Origin: Bacteroidia bacterium
GTDB lineage: Bacteria > Bacteroidota > Bacteroidia > Bacteroidales > CAJPTX01
Assembly (NCBI GenBank): GCA_002749065.1
Contig: PDTX01000001.1
Location: forward strand, 1 to 64,000
Length of the DNA: 64,000 nucleotides
Reading direction: 5' to 3'
Both the position numbers and the translations under genes were made by a program. Of this stretch, positions 15,171 to 23,644 are shown one piece after another. The notes under the pieces were generated by a model. It was not told the DNA's origin. It saw only the letters and a list, made by a program, of their open reading frames with translations, and made no database searches. Numbering within the stretch: position 1 is the stretch's first letter; the number at the start of each line of letters is the position of its first letter.

Positions 15171-15200
15171 TTTGCGAGGAGAAAAAAATACCTACATTTG
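15171..15200 (+). promoter_or_regulatory. Promoter of the HPt-STAS genes
   Basis: TTTG (15171-15174), 18-base spacer, TACATTTG (15193-15200): a near-perfect Bacteroidetes promoter 24 bases before the ATG. Confidence 0.8.
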
Positions 15201-15224
15201 CCTAGAATATACTAGAGCTTTCAT

Positions 15225-15605
15225 ATGGCAACAGCGGATGGAGACGTGCTTATTCTGGATAGGGACTGGCTCGAGGCCCTCGTGTCGGACGACAGCTCGA
15301 TCCTTGCGGACCTGCTGCGGCTGTTCGAGGAGCAGGCAGGGGTTTTGATGGGCATGCTGGAGGGGGGCCTTGAGCGGGGCGACCTGGCGGAGCTCCGGGC
15401 CGTGGCCCATAAGCTCAAGGGGAGCTCCGCCTCGATAGGGCTGCGCTCGCTGGCCGGGCAGCTCAAGGAGCTGGAGCGGCTGCTGGACGGGGGGGAGGCC
15501 CCCGGCGAGCGGCTCGGGGCCAGCTGCCAGGCCATACAGCAGGGGATAGCCAGCGCCATCGGGGAGCTCCGTGCGTACGTGGAACAAAGAACGAAAAACG
15601 GATAG
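15225..15605 (+). CDS. Histidine phosphotransfer (HPt) domain protein
   Basis: 126 residues forming one HPt four-helix domain. The phospho-accepting His62 lies in 'AVAHKLKGSSASIGL', which fits the HPt motif. HPt proteins relay phosphate between response-regulator domains of two-component phosphorelays. No kinase or receiver domain is present in the window, so the partners are elsewhere. A strong promoter stands upstream and a STAS gene follows after three bases, suggesting a joint signalling module. Confidence 0.88.
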   Translation: MATADGDVLILDRDWLEALVSDDSSILADLLRLFEEQAGVLMGMLEGGLERGDLAELRAVAHKLKGSSASIGLRSLAGQLKELERLLDGGEAPGERLGASCQAIQQGIASAIGELRAYVEQRTKNG

Positions 15606-15608
15606 AGC

Positions 15609-15914
15609 ATGTTGAAGGAAAGTGTATCGGGTGGTGTGACCCGGGTGAGCTTCGAGCCACACAGCCGGGTGAGCGTCTCCAATGTCGGGGATGTGAAGAG
15701 CGAGCTGCTGGCATTGGTGAAGGGCGAGGGCGGCTCGCTCGAGCTCGACCTGGCCAACCTGGACTACATCGATTCGTCGGGGGTCGGTGCCCTGCTGAGC
15801 CTGCTGCGCCTGTGCAAGGAGCACAACTGGGCGCTCAGCCTCAAGGGGCCACAGCAGGGGGTCAAGGATCTGTTCGACCTGTTGCAGCTGCAGTCAATCT
15901 TCACATTTGTGTAG
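15609..15914 (+). CDS. STAS domain anti-sigma factor antagonist-like protein
   Basis: 101 residues forming one STAS domain. The switch motif 'LDYIDSSGVGALLSLL' carries the serine (Ser56) that is phosphorylated in SpoIIAA/RsbV-type antagonists. Such proteins bind serine kinases of the anti-sigma type in partner switching. No RsbW-like kinase or PP2C phosphatase is nearby. The gene is three bases after the HPt gene and 28 bases before the CoA-transferase, and may be co-transcribed with both. The target pathway is unknown. Confidence 0.88.
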   Translation: MLKESVSGGVTRVSFEPHSRVSVSNVGDVKSELLALVKGEGGSLELDLANLDYIDSSGVGALLSLLRLCKEHNWALSLKGPQQGVKDLFDLLQLQSIFTFV

Positions 15915-15942
15915 TAATTTAAAGTCAAGGAGATAGGATATT

Positions 15943-17253
15943 ATGGCGAATTGCAAGATCAAGTTCATGTCGGCCAAGGAGGCGCTCAGCGTGCTCAAGA
16001 GCGGCGACAGCGTCCACGTGGGTAGCGTGGTTTCGACCCCCCAGGTGCTGGTGGAGGCCATGGTCGAGGTGGCCAAGGAGAAGGGCCTCAAGAACATCAC
16101 GGTGCGGCACCTCCACACCGAGCCCCCGGCGCTCTACGCGACCCCGGAGCTCGAGGGGGTATTCCAGCTCGACAGCTTCTTCGTGGGTAAGAACGTGCGG
16201 AAGGTGACCCAGGCGGGCTTCGCGGACTACATCCCCGTGTTCCTGAGCGAGACCCAGCTGCTGTACCGCCGCCGGGAGATCCCCGTGAACGTGGTGCTCA
16301 TCCAGGTGTCGCCCCCCGACGAGCACGGCTACGTGTCGCTGGGCACCTCGGTGGACACCACCCTGGCCGCCATGGAGATGGCCGAGACGACCATCGCCGT
16401 GGTCAACAAGCATGTGCCCCGCGCCCACGGCGATGCCATGATCCCGATGAGCCGCATCCACCGCTTCGTGGAGCACGACGAGCCGCTCGAGGAGTCGGGC
16501 TACGGCGCGCCCAACGAGAACGAGGTGAAGATTGGCAAGTACTGCGCGGAGCTGATCGAGGACGGCGCGTGCCTGCAGATGGGCATCGGGGCCATCCCCA
16601 ACGCCGTGCTGGCCCAGCTGACCAACCACAAGGACCTGGGTATCCACACCGAGATGTTCGCCGACGGCGTGCTCCAGCTGGTGGAGAAGGGCGTGATCAC
16701 CGGCGCGCGCAAGGCCATCGACAAGTACAAGATTGTCTCGACCTTCCTGATGGGCTCGAAGAAGGTGTACGACTTCATCGACGACAACCCCGAGGTGCTC
16801 ATGCAGGACGTGGCCTACACCAACGACCCCTTCGTCATCGCGCAGAACCCGAAGGCCTGCGCCATCAACTCGGCCATCGAGATTGACCTCACCGGCCAGG
16901 TGTGCGCGGACTCCATCGGCCCCATGCACTTCAGCGGCGTGGGCGGCCAGGTGGACTTCATCTACGGCGCGGGCCGCTCCGAGGGGGGTAAGCCCATCAT
17001 CGCCATGCAGTCCGTGACCGCCAAGGGGGTGAGCAAGATTGTGAATACGCTCAAGACCGGCGCCGACTGCATCACCACCCGTGCGCACATGCACTGGTTC
17101 GTGACGGAGTACGGCGCGGTGAACCTCCGCGGGAAGAGCCTCCAGGAGCGCGCCCGCCTGCTCATCTCGGTGGCGCATCCGGACTTCCGCGAGCAGCTCG
17201 ACCGCGAGGCCTTCGAGCGCTACGGTAGCCACTTCCACTTCGTGGGCAAGTAG
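15943..17253 (+). CDS. Acetyl-CoA hydrolase/4-hydroxybutyrate CoA-transferase family protein
   Basis: 436 residues, class I CoA-transferase family of AbfT/Cat1 type. These enzymes move CoA between acyl-CoA and acetate through a glutamyl-CoA intermediate. The catalytic glutamate is Glu237 in 'LGIHTEMFADGVLQL'. Other family blocks are 'PPDEHGYVSLGTSVD', 'MGIGAIPNAVLAQL' and 'FSGVGGQVDFIYGAGRSEGG'. In an anaerobe it would make acetate or butyrate-type end products or recycle CoA esters. The exact acyl substrate cannot be read from the sequence. A terminator follows 25 bases after the stop. Confidence 0.9.
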   Translation: MANCKIKFMSAKEALSVLKSGDSVHVGSVVSTPQVLVEAMVEVAKEKGLKNITVRHLHTEPPALYATPELEGVFQLDSFFVGKNVRKVTQAGFADYIPVFLSETQLLYRRREIPVNVVLIQVSPPDEHGYVSLGTSVDTTLAAMEMAETTIAVVNKHVPRAHGDAMIPMSRIHRFVEHDEPLEESGYGAPNENEVKIGKYCAELIEDGACLQMGIGAIPNAVLAQLTNHKDLGIHTEMFADGVLQLVEKGVITGARKAIDKYKIVSTFLMGSKKVYDFIDDNPEVLMQDVAYTNDPFVIAQNPKACAINSAIEIDLTGQVCADSIGPMHFSGVGGQVDFIYGAGRSEGGKPIIAMQSVTAKGVSKIVNTLKTGADCITTRAHMHWFVTEYGAVNLRGKSLQERARLLISVAHPDFREQLDREAFERYGSHFHFVGK

Positions 17254-17277
17254 CCACTCCGGCCAGAGAATAACCTG

Positions 17278-17317
17278 CGAGGGCTGGCGTGCCAAGGCGC
17301 GTCAGCCCTCGCTTTCG
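17278..17317 (+). terminator. Terminator after the CoA-transferase gene
   Basis: CGAGGGCTGGCG pairs with CGTCAGCCCTCG (12 pairs, one G-T) around a 10-base loop, followed by a short, impure T stretch (CTTTCG). Confidence 0.65.
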
Positions 17318-17396
17318 ATACCCCGCCCGGCGGGCCTCCGGAGGTGCGGGCGTGGTCGAACTTTCGCCGCTTTCCCCGGAGTTCGGGAAATTGTAG

Positions 17397-17404
17397 TACC
17401 TTTG
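17397..17404 (+). promoter_or_regulatory. -7 promoter element of the DUF3467 gene
   Basis: TACCTTTG, exact TAnnTTTG match, 23 bases before the ATG at 17428. Confidence 0.7.
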
Positions 17405-17427
17405 CGACGAGTAACCGCATTTACGCC

Positions 17428-17757
17428 ATGCCAATTCACCAGGAGGAGACCCCGGAGCAGCAGGGGAATGTGCTCGATTTGCCGCCGAAGCAGTCGCTGG
17501 GGGTGTACGCCAATCTGGCCATCATCACCCACTCCGGCTCGGAGTTCGTCTTCGACTTCGCGCGCATCATGCCGGGCATGGAGTCGCCCCGGGTGGTGAG
17601 CCGGGTCATCATGACCCCGGACCACGCCAAGCGCTTCCTGCTGGCCATGCAGGGGAACCTGCGGGGCTACGAGCAGTCGTACGGCCAGATACGGCTACCG
17701 GAGGAGGGCGAGCAGATTAGCATCCCCTTCTCGGGGGGGATGGCGCCCGAGGCCTAG
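17428..17757 (+). CDS. DUF3467 domain protein
   Basis: 109 residues from the ATG that lies just after the promoter; a longer upstream reading crosses the promoter and is rejected. The pattern 'GVYANLAIITHSGSEFVFDF' followed by 'SRVIMTPDHAKRFLLAM' is characteristic of DUF3467, a small family of unknown function widespread in Bacteroidota and other bacteria. It is likely cytoplasmic. Monocistronic, between a terminator and the tmRNA gene. Confidence 0.85.
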   Translation: MPIHQEETPEQQGNVLDLPPKQSLGVYANLAIITHSGSEFVFDFARIMPGMESPRVVSRVIMTPDHAKRFLLAMQGNLRGYEQSYGQIRLPEEGEQISIPFSGGMAPEA

Positions 17758-17809
17758 CGGCTCTCGGGCTGGTGCGTGGGTGCGCGCGCTGTGTGTTCTT
17801 TGTTTTACT

Positions 17810-18214
17810 GGGGCTGACTTTGGTTTTGACAGCAAGCCGAATGAGTTTGTAAGCATGCCGAGCATCGTGCGCTACGCTCGTTACGAATTAGCGCGCAACA
17901 AAAAGCAAGTGGCGACAACAACAACTTCGCTCTCGCTGCCTAGTCATTGCTAAGCAAGACGGGCTTAATCTCCACGCAGGAGTCGTGGCGACGAGATGTC
18001 TCCCGGGTAGCACCGCCCTGTTGCGACCCGACCCGAGGCACCGGAAATATAGGGCTAGCTCTGGGTGGCCTCGCGCCCTGGGCGAAACTTTAGAGGATAC
18101 GGCGATGGTTGGTGGCTAAGCGCCTGCCATGGCCCGACAATCAAGCCTTAGCTAAGCATGTAGAAGGCAGGCTGGTTCCTTGTATGGACGCGGGTTCGAT
18201 TCCCGCCAGCTCCA
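17810..18214 (+). ncRNA. ssrA: Transfer-messenger RNA (tmRNA)
   Basis: tmRNA rescues stalled ribosomes and tags the unfinished protein for proteolysis. The 5' GGGGCTG (17810-17816) pairs with CAGCTCC (18207-18213) as the acceptor stem, and the 3' end carries the T-arm 'GGGTTCGATTCCC'. The tag reading frame ends at TAG 17941-17943 and reads ASGDNNNFALAA from GCA 17905 (the exact resume codon may be this or the next ones). The ALAA end is the usual degron; NNNF in place of NNY is unusual. CCA is not encoded (CAG follows the discriminator A). Confidence 0.95.
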
Positions 18215-18245
18215 CAGAATTTATTCATCAAAAGAGGGGAATGGT

Positions 18246-19124
18246 ATGAAGAGACGTGTTTTGGCGCTCGGTCTGGCCCTGCTGGCGGCCCTCGGTGTGG
18301 GGCTCTCGCTCAGCGGTTGCGATAAGACCTCTTCCGATTTCAAATTGTCGGACTGGCTCGGCAGCGGCCCGCTGTCGCAGGACGAGATAGTCAAGGGCCT
18401 GAAGACCGCGCTGGAGGTGGGGGCCAAGGAGAGCACGGTGCAGGCCACCAAGGACGAGGCCAAGCGCTTCGCGGCCAATGAGGCCATCCGGCTTCTCGCC
18501 CCCCCGGAGGTGGCCCAGCTGCAGCAGTTCATCACCGAAAATGCCTCAAAAATCCCCGGCGCGGAGAGCCTTGTGAACGAGATGGCCAGCAAGGCGACGA
18601 CCGAGCTGGTGAGCCTCATGAACAAGGCGGCGGAGGCCGCGGCGGCCGATGGCAAGACCCTGGAGATATTCAAGCGGTCGATTACGGACATGAGCATCGA
18701 GGACGGGCTGAAGATTTTGCAGGGGGGGCAGCACTCCGCGACTGACTACCTGAAGGCGAAGACCTACGATTCCCTCGTCGCCACCTTCACCCCCGTGGTG
18801 CAGGGCGTAATCGGCAAGGACCTCACCTCAATCTGGAGCCAGGTGGCGGGTCAGTACAATCAGGTCATGGGGCTGTACAGCGGGGCGAAGGGTCTGCCCA
18901 TTCTGGGTGCGTCAGTTCCTGACTACGATGGCCCGCAGTCCATGGACACCGATGTCAACGCCTACGTGACCAAGGGCGCGCTCAAGGGTCTCTTCACGCT
19001 GGTAGGCGAGCAGGAGGCCGAGATACGCACAGACCCCATCGGGAAGGCCAAGAAGTTCGGCGAGAAAATCCTGAGCCGGGTGTTCGGCTCGAAGGAGGCC
19101 AAGGGCGAGAAGAAGAGCGAGTAG
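18246..19124 (+). CDS. DUF4197 lipoprotein
   Basis: 292 residues. A signal peptide with lipobox 'LSLSGC' puts the lipidated Cys at residue 25. The body fits DUF4197: 'DEIVKGLKTALEVGAKEST', 'LMNKAAEAAAADGKTLEIFK', 'SIEDGLKILQGGQHSATDYL' and the near-C-terminal 'NAYVTKGALKGLFTLVGEQE' then 'IRTDPIGKAKKF' and 'VFGSK'. The family is exported, all-helical and of unknown function. The start is the ATG after tmRNA; an upstream in-frame reading runs back through the tmRNA acceptor end and is rejected. Confidence 0.88.
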   Translation: MKRRVLALGLALLAALGVGLSLSGCDKTSSDFKLSDWLGSGPLSQDEIVKGLKTALEVGAKESTVQATKDEAKRFAANEAIRLLAPPEVAQLQQFITENASKIPGAESLVNEMASKATTELVSLMNKAAEAAAADGKTLEIFKRSITDMSIEDGLKILQGGQHSATDYLKAKTYDSLVATFTPVVQGVIGKDLTSIWSQVAGQYNQVMGLYSGAKGLPILGASVPDYDGPQSMDTDVNAYVTKGALKGLFTLVGEQEAEIRTDPIGKAKKFGEKILSRVFGSKEAKGEKKSE

Positions 19125-19234
19125 CCGGGCTAGGCGCGAGGAGCGTCTGGTGGCGATGGTCCATCTCCCTGTAGAATGAGCGATGGCGGGCTGTCAACTT
19201 CGCCCGCCGGTGGCAAAGCGAAAATAATACTGCT

Positions 19235-20358
19235 ATGATATATACTGCTAAGGTTTCGGAGCACATCCACTGGGTGGGCGTGAATGATAGGTCCACCACC
19301 TTCTTCGAGCGGGTGTGGCCCCTGGATAACGGCATGGCCTACAACAGCTACGTCATCGTGGACGAGAAGTGCGTGCTGGTGGACACCGTGCATGAGGCCA
19401 ACACGCTGGAGCTGATTGGCCGGCTGGAGCGGGTGCTCGAGGGGCGTAGCCTGGACTACATCATCATCAACCACATGGAGCCCGACCACAGCGGCGCGCT
19501 CCCCATGATTGCGAGCCGCTTCCCGGGCGTGAAGCTCATCGGCAACAAGCTCACCAAGCGGATGGTGGATGAGTACTACCCCGGTGCGGCCGAGTTCATG
19601 GAGGTGGCCGACGGCGATGAGCTCGACCTGGGGCACCACAAGCTCAAGTTCGTGCCGATGTGTTCGGGACCTTCGGCGCGCTCGACGGCCAGATATTCGA
19701 TGACGAGTTCGATGCCTCGGCCTACGAGGATGAGATGCGCCGCTACTACTCGTGCATCGTCGGGAAGTACAGCAAGTTCGCGCAGCGGGCGCTGGCCAAG
19801 CTCGATGGCGTGCCGGTGAAGACCATCTGCGCGACGCACGGGCCGATATGGCGGGAAAACCCCGGGTGGGTGATAGGCAAGTACGATGTGTGGAGCCGGC
19901 AGGAGGGCGAGGTGGGGGCCACGATTGCGGTCGCGTCGATGTACGGGCATACCCTCGCGCTCGCGGAGTACCTGGCCCGGCAGCTGGTGCTGAACGGCGT
20001 GCGGAAAATCAAGTTCTACGACGTTTCCAAGACCGACATGTCGTACATCATCTCCGATGTGTGGCGCTACAAGGGGCTGCTGCTCGGCACGGTGGCCTAC
20101 AACACCGACATGCACCCCAAGATGGTGGCGCTGTGCCACGAGCTGGAGCTGCTCGGGGTGGCCAACAAGCATCTGGGGCTGTTCGGTGGCTACAGCTGGG
20201 GCGGTGGCGGCGTGAAGGGGCTGGAGAAGTTCGCCGCGAATGCGAAGCTGCCCATCGTGGGCGAGCCGGTCGACATGTACGGCGGGGCCGATGCGCCGAC
20301 GCTGGCCAAGGCCGACGCGCTCGCCAAGGCGCTGGCCGAGAAAATACTCCAGGAGTAG
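19235..20358 (+). pseudogene. fprA: Flavodiiron protein (FprA/ROO type), broken by an internal deletion
   Basis: Flavodiiron proteins reduce O2 or NO with a di-iron centre and FMN. Frame one (19235-19660) gives the metallo-beta-lactamase start with iron ligands in 'NHMEPDHSGALP'. Frame two (from 19660) gives 'VFGTFGALDGQIFDDE', the ligand 'THGPIW' and a full C-terminal flavodoxin domain ('YGHTLALAEYL', 'GGYSWGGGGVKGLEKF'). Between them about 20 residues with the conserved 'HWP' iron-ligand His are missing and the frame shifts. The junction is a single GCCGATG (19654-19660), which fits both flanks, as expected from deletion or assembly collapse between two copies. Without the junction the length would be about 396 residues, normal for the family. 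Confidence 0.85.
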
Positions 20359-20374
20359 CCGTCCGTCAAAAGGA

Positions 20375-20406
20375 TTTTGCCAGTTCCGCCTAATTGCCTA
20401 CATTTG
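20375..20406 (+). promoter_or_regulatory. Promoter of the secreted coiled-coil gene
   Basis: TTTTG (20375-20379), 19-base spacer, TACATTTG (20399-20406): matches the Bacteroidetes consensus, 39 bases upstream of the ATG. Confidence 0.85.
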
Positions 20407-20445
20407 GCATACCAACCGCTGGGGGTTGCAGAAAGTTAGGGGACT

Positions 20446-21420
20446 ATGGCCAATCTTTTTTCTAGCGTACGTATTAAGGAGCTACAGGTAGGGGCTGTTG
20501 TCAGCGCCCTGCTTGTGGCTCTTCTGCTTTTCGTGCACGCGCCCGTGGCCGCGCAGGATGCCGACGGGGTGGGCGCGGAGGATACCGAGGAGGTGCAGGA
20601 GCAGTCGGGCTCCTCGGTGTCGGGTGGGCAGCAGGGCAATGCCAAGATAGAGCGTGCGGCGGACCGGGTCCAGGCCATGCAGCTCCGCCTGGAGGCCTCC
20701 AAGCAGATGGTCAGCGAGGGGGAGATTATGCAGGAGGAGGGGGAGAGCCTGTACAAGGCCCAGCGCCGCAATCTCAAGGCCACGCAGAAGGTCTACGAGC
20801 ATAACCTCAAGGACCTGAGCCGGAAGGCGGACAAGGCCGAGAAGGATGAGCGGCACTACATCCGGGGGCAGATGCGGGAGCTGAAGACGAGCTACCGGCA
20901 GCAGCAACGGGAGATAAAGGGCCAGGTGAAGGAGGGGGAGAAGAAGCTCCGGAAGGGGGAGAAGCTCGAGGAGAAGGGGGAGCGGAAGTTCAAGGCCACC
21001 AGGAAGAAGCTCAAGAAGGCCAAGCGCCGGGTGGAGGACGTGCGGGAGAAGGTGGAGGAGCGGGCCAAGCAGCGGGCAGAGCGTGCCAAGCGCAAGGAGG
21101 AGCGCCTACGGGAGAAGGAGGAGAAGCGGCGCGACCGTGAGGAGCGCAAGCGGGTGCGCCAGGAGGAGCAGCAGGAGCGGGAGCGGCTCCGGGAGGAGGA
21201 GGAGCGCAAGCGCGAGGAGCTCCGTGAGGAGAAGGAGCAGCAGCGGAAGCCGCGGCCGGAGGAGCTGCGTCGTGAGGAGATGGCGGCCCGCGAGGAGGTC
21301 ACGCCGACCGAGGCACCCATCGTGCCGGAGGAGTACAAGGAGGCCAAGGAGGAAGAGGAGGATGAGTACGAGGAGTTCAGGGGGTCTGAGGAGCCCGAGG
21401 AGGTGTACATTGGCCTGTAG
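20446..21420 (+). CDS. Secreted highly charged coiled-coil protein, unknown function
   Basis: 324 residues. A signal or anchor helix (about 15-36, 'AVVSALLVALLLFVHAPVAA') is followed by an acidic linker and then a long, almost uninterrupted Lys/Arg/Glu helix (about 65-285) with heptad-like patterns such as 'KLRKGEKLEEKGERKFK' and 'RLREKEEKRRDREERKR'. The C-terminus is very acidic ('EEEEDEYEEFRGSEEPEE'). It is not recognised as a known family; it may act as a periplasmic spacer or scaffold. Single alpha-helix or coiled coil cannot be separated by eye. It precedes the ExbB/ExbD/TonB genes, which have their own promoter. Confidence 0.75.
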   Translation: MANLFSSVRIKELQVGAVVSALLVALLLFVHAPVAAQDADGVGAEDTEEVQEQSGSSVSGGQQGNAKIERAADRVQAMQLRLEASKQMVSEGEIMQEEGESLYKAQRRNLKATQKVYEHNLKDLSRKADKAEKDERHYIRGQMRELKTSYRQQQREIKGQVKEGEKKLRKGEKLEEKGERKFKATRKKLKKAKRRVEDVREKVEERAKQRAERAKRKEERLREKEEKRRDREERKRVRQEEQQERERLREEEERKREELREEKEQQRKPRPEELRREEMAAREEVTPTEAPIVPEEYKEAKEEEEDEYEEFRGSEEPEEVYIGL

Positions 21421-21493
21421 CGGGGTGGGGGATGGCCGGTTGCGCCCCGCGTGCTGAAAGGGCGACCCGTGGGCCAGCTTCGCGAAAATAGTT

Positions 21494-21501
21494 TACCTTT
21501 G
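21494..21501 (+). promoter_or_regulatory. -7 promoter element of the exbB-exbD-tonB operon
   Basis: TACCTTTG, exact -7 match, 54 bases upstream of the exbB start. Confidence 0.7.
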
Positions 21502-21555
21502 CACCCGGTGCGCATGCACGTACGGTGCGCTCACACATAGCAAAAACAGAGAGTT

Positions 21556-22245
21556 ATGGCATTGTTCACGCTTTTGCAGGTCCAGGTAGAAGGCGCGGTG
21601 GAGTCGCCCGCCGCCACGGAGATTAAGCTCAGCCTTTGGAGCATGGCCCTGAAGGGGGGATGGCTCATGCTGCCCCTACTCATCCTCTGGGTGATAGGCC
21701 TCTACATCTTCTTCGAGCGTTTCCTCCAGATCCGTAAGGCCTCCCGGGTCGACAAGAACTTCATGAACCAGATCAAGGACTTCATCATGGAGGGGAAGAT
21801 GGACGCGGCGCGCAATGCCTGCATCACCATGGATACCCCCGTGGCGAACATGATACTCAAGGGGATAGACCGTATCGGTCGGCCGATGCAGGACCTGACC
21901 ACCGCCGTGGAGAATGTGGGCAACATCGAGGTGGCCAAGCTCGAGAAGGGGCTACCCATGCTGGCCACCATCGCCGGGGGCGCGCCGATGATTGGCTTCC
22001 TGGGCACGGTGATAGGTATGATACAGGCCTTCTACGACATGAGCATGGCGGGCAACAACATCGACGTGGGCCTCCTCTCCGGTGGCATCTACACCGCGAT
22101 GGTCACCACAGTGGCCGGCCTCATAGTCGGGATTATGGCCTACTTCGCGTACAACTACCTCGTGGCGCGGGTTGCCCGTGTCATCTTCTCCATGGAGGCC
22201 CACACCATGGAGTTCATGGACCTGCTCAACGAGCCCCTAGCCTAG
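21556..22245 (+). CDS. exbB: MotA/TolQ/ExbB proton channel family protein
   Basis: 229 residues with three membrane helices (about 33-55, 135-158, 178-200), the ExbB/TolQ layout. The conserved segments 'MLATIAGGAPMIGFLGTVIG' and 'GGIYTAMVTTVAGLIVGIMA' form the channel helices with the key Thr. ExbB pentamers with ExbD couple the proton gradient to TonB and outer-membrane transport. It is first in an exbB-exbD-tonB operon, so ExbB is favoured over TolQ. Confidence 0.92.
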   Translation: MALFTLLQVQVEGAVESPAATEIKLSLWSMALKGGWLMLPLLILWVIGLYIFFERFLQIRKASRVDKNFMNQIKDFIMEGKMDAARNACITMDTPVANMILKGIDRIGRPMQDLTTAVENVGNIEVAKLEKGLPMLATIAGGAPMIGFLGTVIGMIQAFYDMSMAGNNIDVGLLSGGIYTAMVTTVAGLIVGIMAYFAYNYLVARVARVIFSMEAHTMEFMDLLNEPLA

Positions 22246-22259
22246 CCGGAGGTGTATCT

Positions 22260-22658
22260 ATGAAGCTCAAGCGCAATACGAGGGTCGAGCCCGGCTTCCA
22301 GATGTCGTCCATGACCGACATCGTGTTCCTCCTGCTCATCTTCTTCATGGTGACCTCCACGCTCATCAGCCCCAACGCCCTCAAGCTCCTGCTGCCCCGC
22401 AGCAACAGCCAGACGGCCGCCAAGCCCATCACCACCGTCAGCATCACCGAGGACGGGAAGTACTACGTGGAGCAGACCCCCCTGCAGCTCTCCATGCTCG
22501 AGCCCTTCCTCCAGCAGCGGCTCGCCAACGAGGAGGACCCCACCATCTCCCTGCATGCCGACCGGAGCGTGCCCGTGGAGGAGGTCGTCAAGGTCATGAA
22601 CATCGCCAAGGATAACCACTACAAGCTCATCCTGGCCACCTCACCCCTAGACAAGTAG
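22260..22658 (+). CDS. exbD: Biopolymer transporter ExbD/TolR family protein
   Basis: 132 residues: cytoplasmic start, one membrane helix with the proton-carrying Asp20 in 'SSMTDIVFLLLIFFMVTS', and a periplasmic domain ending 'VVKVMNIAKDNHYKLILAT'. It is the partner of ExbB in the energising motor. Starts 14 bases after exbB and lies 69 bases before the TonB gene. Confidence 0.92.
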   Translation: MKLKRNTRVEPGFQMSSMTDIVFLLLIFFMVTSTLISPNALKLLLPRSNSQTAAKPITTVSITEDGKYYVEQTPLQLSMLEPFLQQRLANEEDPTISLHADRSVPVEEVVKVMNIAKDNHYKLILATSPLDK

Positions 22659-22727
22659 CGCCCGCTCTGGGCCTGAGGGCCGGGTGCATGTTCCGCAGAA
22701 CCATTAGCGAGGAAAGGTAAGAGCCTA

Positions 22728-23636
22728 GTGTCCGCAAAGTACCAGTGGAAAGATACAAGCCCCGAGAACCGGCTGAAGGCGGCGGCCGTCACCCTCGTTG
22801 TGCAGCTGCTGCTCCTGCTCTTCCTGCTCCTCTTCGGTTTTGTCACGCCCCTGCCGCTACCCGCCGAGGAGGGCATAGCCGTGAGCTTCGGGAGCGAGGA
22901 TGCGGGCCTGCGCTCCGCCCCGGCGAGGTCACCCCGGCCGAGGCCAACGCCCCCCCCGCCGCCACCCGTAGAGCGTGCCACACCGGATGTTCCCGAGCAG
23001 AATATGACCCAGGATTTCGAGGATGCGCCGGCCGTTGCCCCGCAGCCATCCACTCCCCGTCCGCCCAAGAAGCCCAAGGAGCGTAAGAAGCCCCGGGAGT
23101 CCAAGCCCACCCCGCCGACTCCGGCGCCACCCCGCGAGGTGCCGCCTACTCCCCCCACGCCCGCTCCGCCCGAGCGTACGGTGGACCAGGAGAGCCTGTT
23201 CCCCGGTGAGGCCAGCAGTGAGCCCACGGTGGCGCAGGGGTCTGGCAGCGGGGGTAGGAGGGGCAATCAGGGTACGCCCGAGGGGCAGGGTCTGGGGGCG
23301 AGCAGCGGGCAGGGCGGTGGCTCGGGGACGCAGGGGGTAGGCCGGGGAGCGGGCGGTGGTGGCGTGAGCTTCAACCTCGGCGGGAGGGGGGCGCTCCTCC
23401 TGCCCCGGCCGGAGTACAGGTCCCAGCGTAGCGGGAAGGTTATCGTCAAGGTGTGGGTGGATCGCCAGGGGCGGGTAACCCGGGCCGAGGCCGGGGTGGC
23501 TGGCAGCACGACCTTTGACCCCGCCCTCCTCCGGGCTGCCGAGCGTGCCGCGCGCGAGTCGCGCTTCGACGTGGACGGTGCCGCCCCCGCCAATCAGATT
23601 GGGACTATAGCCTACATCTTCCGTCTGCAGCAGTAG
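22728..23636 (+). CDS. tonB: TonB family energy transducer
   Basis: 302 residues from a GTG start. One N-terminal membrane helix (about 17-42), then a long proline-rich periplasmic region (about 65-150, rich in 'PTPPPPPP'-type and 'KPKERKKP' runs), a glycine-rich linker, and a C-terminal TonB domain ('VIVKVWVDRQGRVTRAEAGV' then 'LRAAERAARESRF'). TonB carries energy from ExbB/ExbD to TonB-dependent receptors. The stop is eight bases before the RNase H gene. A GTG is used because no ATG lies between the upstream stop and the membrane helix. Confidence 0.88.
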   Translation: MSAKYQWKDTSPENRLKAAAVTLVVQLLLLLFLLLFGFVTPLPLPAEEGIAVSFGSEDAGLRSAPARSPRPRPTPPPPPPVERATPDVPEQNMTQDFEDAPAVAPQPSTPRPPKKPKERKKPRESKPTPPTPAPPREVPPTPPTPAPPERTVDQESLFPGEASSEPTVAQGSGSGGRRGNQGTPEGQGLGASSGQGGGSGTQGVGRGAGGGGVSFNLGGRGALLLPRPEYRSQRSGKVIVKVWVDRQGRVTRAEAGVAGSTTFDPALLRAAERAARESRFDVDGAAPANQIGTIAYIFRLQQ

Positions 23637-23644
23637 CCGTCAGC

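Noticed and set aside
19660..20358. A separate gene starting at GTG 19660
   Set aside because: The product is exactly the second part of a flavodiiron protein whose first part precedes it; treated as one broken gene.
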